Part shown: piece after piece, positions 28,652 to 39,101 of the stretch
Layout: every line of letters starts with the position of its first letter
Numbering within the stretch: position 1 is the stretch's first letter
NCBI RefSeq assembly: GCF_002104995.1
Contig: NW_024468253.1
Location: forward strand, 620,001 to 684,000
DNA: 64,000 nt
From: Linderina pennispora
Lineage: Eukaryota; Kickxellomycota; Kickxellomycetes; Kickxellales; Kickxellaceae
Direction: 5' to 3'
Position numbers and translations under genes: made by a program
Notes under the pieces: generated by a model
What the model was told of the DNA's origin: nothing
Database searches by the model: none
Seen by the model: the letters and a program-made list of their open reading frames with translations, nothing else

Positions 28652-30678
28652 ATGGCCTTCTACTTCAACCACGGGAATATGGCTGACCGAATGGATCACC
28701 ATGATCCAGCATCCATTCCATCAACACGGCCACCGTCGATCAACACAGCCGAGCATCTACCGCAGCTGCCGCCTCAGGCGAGTGTCAAGCGTGGTCGGCG
28801 CGACTTTAAGATCACCAAACTGTTTGATGCAAAGTCCATATCGCCGCACGACCAACCGGCATCATCAGCACCGCACCACGACAACTCCAAACAGCTGCCC
28901 ACGAACCAGTTTGGCGAAGCCTACAATCCCAAGGACCTGATTTTCAACGATGCTGGCCAAGTGACGTATGTGACGTGGCGAGCCCTGATAATCTACCTTA
29001 CACTGCCTGAAGACAACATGGACTTTATGCGCGTGTTCTTTATCGGATTTCGGCTGTTTGCAACATCTCGAGAGCTGGCCGAGGCACTGGTTATGCGAGC
29101 GAACCTGCCGCCCCCAGTGTCAAAGACTGGATCAGAGCTGCGGGCCTGGCGGGAGCGCAGATTGCGGCCAATCCAGCACAAAGTGATTCAGGCAATCAGA
29201 CACTGGCTTGACAATGCCTGGTGTGCTGAGCACGACCCGCCGTGCTTGCCGATTCTGTCGCGGTTCCTGGCAAATGAGTGCAAAACCTCGAAGCACGGGT
29301 TATCGCAGCGCGAGTGTCTGAAGCTTCTCCGTCGCATCCGCGAGCTGCATCGTAGTGGTTCGCCAGGGATAGAGTCGCTGCTTGCGCCAGCGCCGATTAA
29401 CGATTTGACCATCTCGCAGACTCCCTCGCATCAGCTACCGGCACTTGCGACTGAGAGCAAGAGCCATGATGACCCAAAGTACGAACTGCTATCAGCTGCT
29501 GAGACGAATCGCCACAACCACAGAAGACTGCTGGCAAATTTGTTTGCACACCACCACCACCACGGCCGACGCCATAAAGGCCATGGCGAGAAAGCAGTAG
29601 GCACCAGCGAGATAGAAGCTTATCAGACATCGTCGCTGCAATCAATTGGCACCAGGCTGAGTGAAGGGATACTAGCCGACAAGCGGCCAGATCATATACG
29701 CGATCCGACGCCGGTTCCCGGACATCTCTGAGCTTCTAATGGCTACAGTTGGCGTGGATCTGTCTGTGGAAGCATATCGCTCAACACATATTCTGCAGGT
29801 ATCGCCGATGGATGTAGCATGCCAGCTGACAATAATCGAGAGCTCGTGCTTCTGCCAGATCCAGCCAATGGAGCTGGTTAACAAAGAGTTTAGCCATGGT
29901 GAAACGTCGCTAGCCGTCAATGTGCGGCAGATGACAAAGTGGTCGACGCAGATTTCGCGCTGGGTCTCGGCTGTGATCCTGTCCGAGGTTACCGCAGACC
30001 GGCGGTGCCGGGCACTCAAATACTTTATCCAGCTTGGAACACAGTGCCTGGCGCTGAAGAACTACGACGCGGTCATGGCAATCAAGGCTGCCATATTCTG
30101 TGCTGCAGTGATGCGACTGAAGAGTACGTGGGCGCTCCTGCCCAAAAAGTACGACGTGCTGAGCAAGCGGCTGCACGAGGCAACCGACCCTGACCGAAAC
30201 TACGCCAACTACAGGGCTCTTTTGCGCCGCTCACAACCACCGCTGCTGCCGTTCATGGGCTTGTACTTGACCGATCTGACATTTCTCGAAGACGGCAACC
30301 CGACGTACCGCCGCCGCTCATCGACAGATTCGACGCTGACCATAAAAGACATCAATCGCCAGTCGCAGCCGTGCACGAACTCGGAGCAGGTTGACATCAG
30401 CGACCCACATATCCTGATCAACTTTGACAAGGCGTATCGCGTGTCTATTATTGTCAAGGAGATTGCCAAGTTCCAGGTCGAGTACAGCGGCAACTTCACG
30501 CTGGCCAATCCCGGGTCTGCAGCAGTACCTGATCGAACAGTGGGACAAGTGCGAGCGCGAAGGATACGACGACGACAAAATCTACGAGATGAGCCTTGAG
30601 CGCGAGCCGCGTGTGGCTGCTGCTTACCCAGATCCAACCAGTCACGGCTATCTACCAGTTCAGGGGCCATGCGGCTGA
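28652..30678 (+). CDS. Ras-family guanine nucleotide exchange factor (two +1 shifts)
   Basis: About 670 codons. Residues 1-90 are polar. A RasGEF N-terminal (REM) domain follows (VTYVTWRALIIYLTLPEDNMDFMRVFFIGFR). A His-rich linker contains seven or more histidines (near 29550). The catalytic CDC25 domain is then visible as IRRRFPDISELL, MDVACQLTIIES, QIQPMELVNKEFS, YFIQLGTQCLALKNYDAVMAI and LPFMGLYLTDLTFLEDGN, and ends PGLQQYLIEQWDKCEREGYD with the family's DDDKIYEMSLEREPR. It would load GTP onto a Ras/Rap-type GTPase. Frame changes of +1 near 29685 (between REM and CDC25) and 30507 (just before PGLQQYL) interrupt it. Confidence 0.8.
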
Positions 30679-30824
30679 CCCGCTTGTTGCCTGGATCTCA
30701 GAGGCTCAAGGCCAAAGAGACAGCAGTTGTCTAGTAGCCTCTCATGTACTGTAAATATTTTCTTCGTCTTAACGAGCGGAATGCTATTGATCCATGAGTT
30801 TTCGGACAGTAAGGCGCTGTGGAG

Positions 30825-32307
30825 CTACTCCTGCTGCTGCTCCAACAGCCCGTCGTCTAGTTCCTTGATCATCTCTGAAGCGTGCTGCCTGGACTCCAGA
30901 TCCTGAGCCGCCAATGATCTCAAGCAGCTTGTCTGCGGCCTCGTTGGACCCGACCAGCGATCAATCAGGCGCTGTGCCTCGACAAGCTGCGAACTCATTT
31001 GCACAGGCATGGTTGTTTTCCGCCACTTGACGAATGCAGCTGGCTGACCAACTGTTGACACCCGGACATCTGCGCCTCTGTCATCATATGCCGGTCCCGT
31101 TCGGCCAGCGACAGATACATGAGTGCGATGGTTGGGTTTTGCGCCAGTGTCCAAGCACGGGCCGCTAGCAAGAACCATGACACACGCATCTCAGTCAATG
31201 CTGTTTCTCAGCTATGAGTGCCCATGATAGAGTTAGCTCCTGGAATACTCCCTCGATGTCGCCCATGTCAACGAGCAGTTCAACTAGGTTCAGATGGGCA
31301 GCAACACGCATCTCCTCGTAGCTGCATGTTTGTCGCCGATGCAATCAACCCCTTCCAACGAAGCACGAACAGTGGCTGGCTCTGACTGGCCATGCTTGTA
31401 TTTCACATACTGAAGACGTGCCTGCCAGATAGTCACATAAACACGGCATGTGTGGTCCTGGAGATCGCGTGCAGTATGCAGTGCCTCGTCGAGCGCCTGC
31501 TGTGCTTCAGCCACTAGCCCTAAGCGTGTGCGCAGCACAGCCAAGTACAGGAGCGCATACTGAAAACCCGTATTTGTTCTGCGCCATAGCGCTGGAGTCG
31601 AAGAATCGCCGCAAGCTGGCCTCCGATTGTTCGTATTCGCCTGTGCGTGCCAGCCTAAGATAGTCGAGGTAGTGTGCGTGCGCATAGCCAGGCAGTGCAT
31701 CTATTAAGTCATGGATCTTCGATGCCATATCCGTCGGCACTGCTGCACCTGTTTCGTTTTCAAGCAAGCGGATCTGGTGGTCGACCAGATCCTGCAGCTC
31801 ATGCTGTGACAGGTTTGCTAGTTTTCAATTTGGGAGCTGTTGTTGCCGCAATGCAGGCATTATGAAACTTGCCAGTCTGGTGAAACTCCAGCTGCTCAAA
31901 TGCCAGCACACACCGCCGCACAAAGATGCCAAAGATGCTCTCCGAGTCCAGTAGAATGGCCTCGTCGATCTTTCGCCTCTTGCGTCTCAGCATAAACAAC
32001 TAATACGCGCAGACTATCGAAAAACTGAGTGAACTGCTCTAGCTCTGTCAGTTCGCTGACTCGGTAGTGCAGGATCGACTGCAGCGACTGCGGTTGTTGC
32101 TGCGACTCCGATGGAACAGATATTGTCCGCCATATCTCTGCCGAGTTGCTCAAGGTCGACCTGCCGCTCTGGCTCGCATAGATACGTGACAAGTATATCT
32201 GCAATATCGCTCAGCGTTGTCGGTCCCCAGTCGTAGTGCAGCGAATACTGCTCGATCGCCACTAGCAGCAGCAGCTTAGCCGGACTAAGGTACACGCTGT
32301 CTGACAT
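30825..32307 (-). pseudogene. APC5: anaphase-promoting complex subunit 5 (Apc5)-like, multiply frameshifted
   Basis: About 490 codons over at least six frames. SDSVYLSPAKLLLLVAIEQYS at the start and the TPR-like core (HAHYLDYLRLARTGEYEQSE, LRRFFDSSAMAQNKYGF, QYALLYLAVLRTRLGLVAEA, QQALDEALHTARDLQDH) match the organisation of Apc5, a scaffold of the APC/C ubiquitin ligase that controls mitotic exit. Later pieces (YEEMRVAAHLNLVELLVDMG, RVSWFLLAARAWTLAQNP) continue the TPR-like pattern to a Glu/Gln-rich end. Frame changes fall near 32125, 31973, 31815, 31565, 31310 and about 31080. Apc5 is normally essential and single-copy, so either a functional copy lies elsewhere or the breaks are sequence errors. 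The assignment rests on pattern similarity. Confidence 0.55.
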
Positions 32308-32741
32308 AACTATATTGGTGCTGTGCAATGACAAGGGTTAAGCTGAGTGTATGCCATGGCCAACCATCAAACACAGTCCCAAGCCCCAAGGCTGCGTGAG
32401 GAGATGGGGATAGAATATGGGCTACAGACACACGAGTGCTTTGATGGCGCTGTGTAAATTGCCCATACCCACAGCAGATTCTAGCAACACTAGCTGACAA
32501 TCAGACCTGGCAACTGCCGTCATCTCCACACGCTGTCTGTAGGCTGACAGTTGACGGTTACATAGTGTCCGTTCATTTCAGGCTACGGTACATACGTATC
32601 CGGCCTTGATTTCCCGATCAAGTACCAGATTTAGATTCTCGTCCCACGCTTGAACTGCAGACTCGAAGAAGCCGGCGGAAGTTAGGGGCCACGCCTTCCA
32701 CCACTCTTCAGTTCCTCTCTTTGCGCTAATCGTTCCTTCAA
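32308..32741. other. divergent promoter region
   Basis: About 430 bases between the Apc5-like gene (minus) and the LRR gene (plus). Nothing distinctive beyond a CT-rich leader at 32690-32740. Confidence 0.4.
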
Positions 32742-34529
32742 ATGACCACGTTCCAGCAGCTCCCCGCGCGGGTGGTAGACTTGATTATTCGCTTTCACTA
32801 CGAGTATGAAAACACAAAGAGGAATCGCAAGGTGGTGGAGCGGGTGGACGACTTTGGCAGGCTAGCGTCCGTCTGCAAGTCAATGCGCAAAGCGGCATTG
32901 CCATACTACCATAGAACACTTGTTTTCCAGTATACCCGCGAGACACCATACAAAGACGAAGAAGCAGAGGAAGGGGTACCGCCGCCACCACCCCCAGAAG
33001 ATGAAAGAGAGAGCACCGAACCCCCTTGGAAGACAAACATCAAGCAGATCGCTGTCGAGTGTCGTATGGATGCGATTACAGAACTAATTATCGTCTCCCA
33101 CTACGACTACATGATGCCGCTGGAGATCATTGACGCGCTGAAGCAGATGAACTTCCACATGTTCAAGTGGAACAATATCGACACACTGAGGGTGTACCAG
33201 GGCCAGGACATGCAGGAGGAGTACGAGCCGTCCGAATGGGTCACCGAAGACTCGCTTTCTAAGCTAGGCGAGTACTTGGCAACCAACCTCCCAGCAGTGA
33301 AGGTGCTGGACTCGATAGATACACAAGGCGGACGTCTAGACCTGCTGCACACGATGAGCGCGTTTCTGAAGCTGACAATCAACCAGCTTACCCGCTTCCG
33401 CACATGTAATGGAAACAACCCTGTGTTTGGAGTACGCGACCTGCCGCCACAGATAACACACCTGGATATCACACGTAGATTCACAGTTGAGGCGCTGATG
33501 CTGCCGCGGATGTTTGCTCCATCCTTGAAAGTCCTGCATCTGCAGATGCTTCCGCTTACCTACATCTGGGACCACTTTTACACAAATGATCGCAACAGCC
33601 AGGAGCTGGAGTTTACATCGCTTGAGTCGTTTGTCGTGTCGTTCTACCGTCCGCGTGAAGCGATCATCGAAACTGAGGAGATGGGATTCGAGCTCGATGC
33701 TGCCAGACGGAACCGCCAGCGCGCGATGGAGGTTGACCCGGCCTACACGGAGCTTAAACCCAGCCGGAAACGGCCAACCTTCCCGGTGCTGCGCAGACTC
33801 TGGGTGCTGGTATACACAGATCACAAAGTCGGCGAATTTCTGGACGACTTCCCGAGCGCTCAGATCCAGGACCTGCGCCTCAATGGCTCTCTGAACACAT
33901 TCAAGTCGCTCAACCTGCACCGCTACACCAGCTTGCAGCGTCTAGAGATGATATACGACGCTGGAGATCGACTTCGTGAATTCCCGCATGTCAAACGGCT
34001 GTGGTCCAGGGTCTTCTCTATCGGCCCGCAGCTGCAATACCTGAAACTGTACCAGATGTCGGCCAAGGTCGTTGCCTTCCCAGGCACCTCTACGTGCACA
34101 GGCTTGAGGAAGCTGCAGATCGGGTCGGCCATGAACATCAGTGTCACCCAGTCGCTACTCAACTGCCTGCCGAGGCTTGAGTTTCTAGACCTGCACAGCC
34201 TAATCATCGATGACGACTGGAAGATGACTGAAAAGGAGCTGCTGATGCGGGCCGTTGAGGTTGCCAAACAGCCTGCATCCCGGCTCGGCTGCACCAGCTT
34301 GTTACGCATATCAATTCAGTTCCAGGACTGCCGGCCCATGCTCTACGAATCGGCGTTGGCTATAACCCTCTTGGTGCTCAAGATCTCGTCGCTGGAAGTA
34401 TTGGACCCCAAAGTATTCAGTCTCGTCGAGTACCTGGAGAATATCCGCAAAAAGGTCATGATGCTGGCCATACACGACCACCTAGATACCTACCGACACC
34501 TGGTGTTTTACCATCCCCGAACTGTTTGA
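32742..34529 (+). CDS. F-box/LRR-like protein
   Basis: A 595-residue, uninterrupted protein. The start MTTFQQLPARVVDLIIRFHY has the F-box-like L-P-x-x-V-x-x-L-I pattern, followed by DFGRLASVCKSMRKAALPYYHRTLVF, which resembles the second half of an F-box. A Pro/Glu-rich linker with seven prolines (near 32980) follows. The remainder shows irregular leucine-rich repeats, for example PPQITHLDITRRFTV, PSLKVLHLQMLPLTY, FPVLRRLWVLVYTDH and LPRLEFLDLHSLIID. It may act as a substrate adaptor of an SCF ligase if the F-box is functional. Same family style as 10205, 24905 and 55808, but intact. Confidence 0.65.
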   Translation: MTTFQQLPARVVDLIIRFHYEYENTKRNRKVVERVDDFGRLASVCKSMRKAALPYYHRTLVFQYTRETPYKDEEAEEGVPPPPPPEDERESTEPPWKTNIKQIAVECRMDAITELIIVSHYDYMMPLEIIDALKQMNFHMFKWNNIDTLRVYQGQDMQEEYEPSEWVTEDSLSKLGEYLATNLPAVKVLDSIDTQGGRLDLLHTMSAFLKLTINQLTRFRTCNGNNPVFGVRDLPPQITHLDITRRFTVEALMLPRMFAPSLKVLHLQMLPLTYIWDHFYTNDRNSQELEFTSLESFVVSFYRPREAIIETEEMGFELDAARRNRQRAMEVDPAYTELKPSRKRPTFPVLRRLWVLVYTDHKVGEFLDDFPSAQIQDLRLNGSLNTFKSLNLHRYTSLQRLEMIYDAGDRLREFPHVKRLWSRVFSIGPQLQYLKLYQMSAKVVAFPGTSTCTGLRKLQIGSAMNISVTQSLLNCLPRLEFLDLHSLIIDDDWKMTEKELLMRAVEVAKQPASRLGCTSLLRISIQFQDCRPMLYESALAITLLVLKISSLEVLDPKVFSLVEYLENIRKKVMMLAIHDHLDTYRHLVFYHPRTV

Positions 34530-35232
34530 ATATATCACTTTTTGTTGTCCCCTTGAACCCCAAAGCCTTTGCTAATCGAAGCAAGCCAGCCCAGGAACAA
34601 AGAGGCTTAATGTCTGCCGAAGTGGGGGATGTATGCTATTTTCAACCATTGCGGTCTTGCGTTGCCGCCTTCCTCTCCCGCCCTCTTGCAAATAACCACC
34701 TGCCTGCTGGTCGAGTAGCAGAAGAGGCTGGCACGGACTAATGGCGCCGAAAATGTTAACGTCTTGATAGCCTGTAGCGGATTGCCTCCATACGTATGAA
34801 GCAGCAGCAGGAGTTGCTTGATATGACCGGTCCTCTGCTGCGAATTCCTCCAGTCCACTGGATACGTCACTGCCAGCATTTTCTTGTATCCTCTCTCAAC
34901 ATGTGTACTAGAAATACTCTGCTCGCGATGCGAGCTCGGCTGCTAGTCAGCATAGGTTAACACGTTCGATAAGAGCATCACGGCGAACCGGTGCATTTGA
35001 AGACTGTCAACCCATGGCTGACTAGCAGCCGAGCTCGCATCGCGAGCAGAGTATCTCTAGTATAGGTAAAAGATTGTGAGCCATGGGTCGCAGTTTTCGT
35101 ATTCTTAACGTGCCACTTTGACAACATGCAATATTCTAACAGGTAGTATATTGTAATCCAGGAATTGTAACCCTCAAACACTGCTGCCAGTAATTGGGAG
35201 TAGGTTTAGGGTAGCTAAAGTATAAGAGGGGT
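34530..35232. other. repeat-rich convergent intergenic region
   Basis: The first 200 bases are unremarkable 3' flank. From 34735 to the chitinase stop, the DNA is a duplicated copy of 39781-40142 carrying two internal inversions and a 157-bp foldback insertion; these are listed separately. Confidence 0.6.
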
Positions 35233-35235
35233 TTA
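34735..35235. repeat. duplicated chitinase 3' flank, copy 1
   Basis: Matches 39781-40142 (copy 2), the flank of the chitinase at 40140. Collinear blocks are ggactaatggcgccgaaaat at the outer end, attcctcc, agcattttcttg, ctctctcaac, ccatgggtc, gttttcgt, cttaac/tttaac and gaggggtttaagca at the gene. Two blocks, 34769-34834 and 35115-35221, are present in copy 2 only in reverse complement. The 157-bp foldback element is present only here. Confidence 0.75.
34906..35062. mobile_element. 157-bp foldback (MITE-like) element
   Basis: A near-perfect terminal inverted repeat: the left arm 34906-34953 and the complement of the right arm 35014-35062 agree over about 48 bases with one mismatch and one single-base gap, around a 60-base centre. 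Both ends read tactag outward-in, so a TA target site is possible. It sits inside a duplicated flank whose other copy (near 39940-39990) has only about 45 unrelated bases at this point, which shows it as an insertion. It has no coding capacity, so it would depend on a transposase elsewhere. Confidence 0.7.
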
Positions 35236-36790
35236 AGCACTCGGCCAGTTGCAGACGATGTTCGCACCAGACTGGAAGCAGGCGGTTCCGGAGCCGCATG
35301 CCTGCTGGAGCCAGGCGCCGTTGTTGCAAATGAAGTATGCCGGGTTCTTGCCGGTGGTGGTTGCGCACTGGTACGCGCCCGGCGATGAGCAGGGGCCACC
35401 AGCAACCGGTCCACTTCCACCAGTGGTCGACGTAGTGGCAGGAGCAGAGGTAGTAGCAGAAGCTGAGGTAGTGACTTGAGCTGAGGTGGTGATAGGCACA
35501 GAGCTAGTTCCAGGGCCGAGGAAGTACTGGCGCTGGCTGTTGAGGTGGTCTGGGGACCAGGGGTGGTAGTGGTAGTTGAGCCACCACCGTTTCCGGGCCA
35601 GGCCTGAATGACATTCATCAGCTCGTTGTTGTAGTCCATGTTGACGGACCAGACCATAGCGCCACCAAGACCCTTGGCGGCAGCATAGTCGACCTTGACC
35701 TTCAGACTCTGGGGATCATCGTACGAGATAAAGATCTTGGTGTTCGGGTTGAACAGCCACGGTGTCTGCGAGATAGGATCGAACTTGCGAACCCACGGGG
35801 CCGCAGCAGTAGTCGGCGAGGTAAGAATGCCCTGGTCACGCAGGTGCTTCCACTGCCAGTTGCCAGAGTATCCACCGCTTCCAGCGCACGAATCCCACCA
35901 CGCTCCATCCTCAGAGTCACCAATAGGGACAACCGATGACTGGTTCTGGTACTGGTTGTTCGGATCCTTGGTCATGTCAACAGTAGCTGTGGTCGAGCGA
36001 CCATAGAACCCGAGGCCCGCAGTGAGCTGAGCAGCCGGCCAGCCAGCCATTGGTCCAGGCATCGATCGCCGAGACAAACGAGACCTGCATGCCCTTGCCC
36101 TTCTCGTAGTTGAACGGAGCATTAGGGCCAGTCTGCGGGTTCCATCCACCGTTAACGTCATACTGCATCAGGTTAGCATAGTCGACAACCTTGGCGAAAC
36201 GCAGACACGTCAGTGGCCGGGGAGCCGTTCACGTCGAAGGGCTCGACGCGCACAGCCAGGTTGATAAGCTTCTTACGAGTGCCAAAAGTCGAATCGAACT
36301 GGGCACGCAGATCCTGCAGGAACTTGAGGAAGTTGGGGGTGTCGTTGGCGGCATCAACAACGTTACAGTTGTTGCCCAGACGTCCTGGGTACTCCCAGTC
36401 AATGTCGATACCATCGAGGTTGAAGTCCCGGACATGGTTCACCATGCTGGTAAGCAGAGTGCTGCGGGTGGTCGGGTTCTTGAGGATAGGTCGAGAAAAG
36501 GTTGGAACCAGTCCAACCACCGACAGACATCAGAACCTTGACGCCCTTGCCGTGCATCTCAGTGACCACCTGGGGCTCAAACCAATCGCCCTCGTACGTG
36601 AAAGTGCCGGAGGACGTGGGGATACCAAAAGGACAAGGTTGATGTGGGTGTACTTGGTAAAGTCAACAGCCGGCATGTATTGTTTCTTCCACGAGGGGTA
36701 GTAGCCGATGACGACGTTTGGCTTGGCAATGACCTCGCCGGCGAAGCCAAGAGCCATCGTAGCAAGAGTGAAGACGGTGTTGTAGCGCAT
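35233..36790 (-). pseudogene. GH18 chitinase with CBM19-like module, broken by at least six indels
   Basis: About 515 codons of a secreted chitinase closely related to those at 37565 and 40140. Signal peptide MRYNTVFTLATMALGFAGEVIA; then GYYPSW, VLMSVGGWTGSN, DGIDIDWEYPG with the catalytic Glu kept, MQYDVNGGWNPQTGPN, GAMVWSVNMDYNNEL. A Thr/Ser/Ala-rich linker and a Cys module ending ANIVCNWPSA follow. Comparison with the two sister genes locates single extra bases near 36645, 36637, 36493, 36200 and 36050, and a missing C near 35545 in the linker. More breaks than any neighbour suggest a decaying copy, unless sequence quality is poor here. Confidence 0.75.
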
Positions 36791-37564
36791 GGTTGCTGGT
36801 GGTAAATTAGGTGGAGTAAAAAATTATTCGTGTATTTCCGCCAGGGAAGATGTGGTAAATATAAGAGGTGGTTGCTGGTGTGAGCTGGTGGATGGCAGGA
36901 TTCAGCGCGAAAACCGATCCCTTTTATATGAAAGCCAGTGCGCAGACACTTGCTGGTGTCCATGGAACAAGCACCGCAATTAGGACCGCCTTAGCGAACC
37001 GCTATCCAATGCTCGGCAAATTTCAGCGGACATTTTGAAGGAGCAGTGCATACCTATGCCTCGAATAGTCAATCTCTTCTTCATAAGAACAAATAGATGA
37101 AGTTGGCCCTATCATGGCAAGGAGGTGAGAGCCAGCAAAATCAAAGGATCCGGCTCTAGAACACAAGACAATGTTCACGAGGTTGCGCGCTGCCGGAATA
37201 AACCACAAGCGGGTGGTTTGCAATGGGCGGGAATGGCTCAGGTTATGCTTCATAATTATTCCACAAACCTGTTTGGATTCCAGGCATTTGGAAAATCTTG
37301 CTGACCTTGGGAAGACGCTATCAAAAAATACGTGCATCATGTGGACAGCTGCTGGTTCTTGTGAACCGCACGCCGATCACATAATGTCACTGGCAAGGAG
37401 TGTGGCTTTGGGGCACTCCTCACCAAGATGTGGGTTTCAGTGAGCAGATATAAGCATACACAAGGTCGACAAACGAACATTCCATATTTATTTCCTTTGA
37501 GGCTTCCGCAGGGTTCTGACGATGAGTAACGCGAAAGAAGCAAGATGGCGCATAGTGGAAACGC
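36791..37564. other. intergenic region between chitinase genes
   Basis: Holds the promoter of the upstream-facing gene and about 450 bases of 3' flank of the next chitinase. This flank does not resemble the duplicated 3' flanks of the other two CBM-bearing minus-strand chitinases. No gene is supported. Confidence 0.4.
36921..36930 (-). promoter_or_regulatory. TATA box of chitinase copy at 35233-36790
   Basis: CATATAAAAG on the minus strand, about 131 bases before the ATG. It is kept even though the gene is broken. Confidence 0.5.
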
Positions 37565-39101
37565 TTAGGCCGAGGGCCAGTTGCAGATAATCGTCGAACC
37601 AGACTGGAAGCAGGCAGTTCCAGAGCCGCATGCCTGCTGGAGCCAGGTGTTGTTGTTGCAGACAAAGTACGCCGGGTTCTTGCCGGTAGTATCAGCACAC
37701 TGGTAGGCACCCTGCGATGAGCAGGGGCCGCCAGCAACCGGTCCACCTCCACCAACGGTCGACGTAGTGGCAGGTGCCGATGTTGTAGCCGGAACCGAGG
37801 TGGTGGCAGGCACGGAGGTAGTTCCAGGAGCCGAAGAAGTGGCGGCGCTGGTCGTTGAGGTGACCGGAGGGGCAGCAGTGGTAGTTGTAGTCGAACCGCC
37901 GCCATTTCCGGACCAGGCCTGGACAGCATTCATCAGCTCATTGTTGTAGTCCATGTTGACGGACCAGATCATGGCTCCTGCAAGACCCTTGGAAGAAGGC
38001 ATAATCAACCTTGACCTTGATGCTCTGGGGATCATCGTACGAGATAAAGATCTTGGTGTTCGGGTTGAACACCCATGGCGTCTGCGAGACAGGATCCCAC
38101 TGACGAATCCATGGTGAGTTTGCAGTGGTCGGCGATGAAAGTACGTTCTGATCACGCAGGTGCTTCCACTGCCAGGTTCCTGAGTTGGCAGTCGCCCCTG
38201 CGCAGGTATCGTACCAGGGAGCATCCTCCGAATCGCCGAGGGGGACAACTGACGCCTGTGCCTGATACTGATTCTGCGGATCCTTGGTCATGTCAACAGT
38301 AGCTGTGGTCGAGCGACCATAGAAGCCAATTCCAGCTGTGAGCTGGTTCGCCGGCCAGCCAGCCTTGGTCCAGGCATCGATCGCCGAGACAAACGAGACC
38401 TGCATCCCCTTACCATTCTCATAGTTGAATGGAGCATTAGGGCCCGTGACATTGTTCCAGCCACCGTTAATATCATACTGCATCAAGTTGCCGTAGTCGA
38501 CAACCTTGGCGAATGCAGAGACATCTGCTGTCGGCGCGCCGTTAATGTCAAAGGGCTGGACGCGAATAGCAAGCGTAATCAGCTTCTGGCGAGTGCCAAA
38601 AGTCGAATCGAACTGGGCACGCAGATCCTGCAGGAACTTGAGGTAGTTGGGGGTGTCGTTGGCAGCATCGACAACATTGCAGTTGTCACCAAGGCGCCCC
38701 GGGTACTCCCAGTCAATATCGATACCGTCCAGGTTCATGCTCTTGACATAGTTCACCATGCTGGTAATAAGAGTGCTGCGGGCTGAAGAGTCCTTGAGGA
38801 TAGTAGAGAAGTAGTTGGAACCAGTCCAACCACCAACAGACATCAGGACTTTTACACCCTTGGCATGCATGCTGCTGACCAATGCAGGCTCAAACCAGTC
38901 ACCATCGAAAGAGAAGGTTCCAGAGGAAGACGGGATACCGAAGGACAGGTTGATGTGGGTGTACTTGGTAAAGTCAACAGTAGACATGTACTGGTTCTTC
39001 CACGAGGGATAGTAACCAATGACGACGCTAGGCTTAGCAATGACTTCGCCGGCGAAGCCAAGAGCCATCGTAGCAAGAGTGAAGACGGTGTTGAAACGCA
39101 T
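37565..39101 (-). CDS. GH18 chitinase with CBM19-like module (one +1 shift)
   Basis: About 510 codons. Signal peptide 1-22 (MRFNTVFTLA..FAGEVIA). GH18 barrel: VVIGYYPSW, MSVGGWTGSNYF, DGIDIDWEYPG (Glu132), MQYDINGGWN, AMIWSVNMDYNNEL. A linker of Thr and Ala/Pro repeats (SVPATTSVPATTSAPATT) leads to a C-terminal module CSSQGAYQC ... YFVCNNNTW ... CGSGTACFQSG ... CNWPSA, with CBM19-like cysteine spacing. One extra T near 37993 changes frame inside the strand-8 approach (DYA-SSKGLAGA). Otherwise every motif is intact, so the enzyme is probably functional if that base is an error. Confidence 0.85.
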
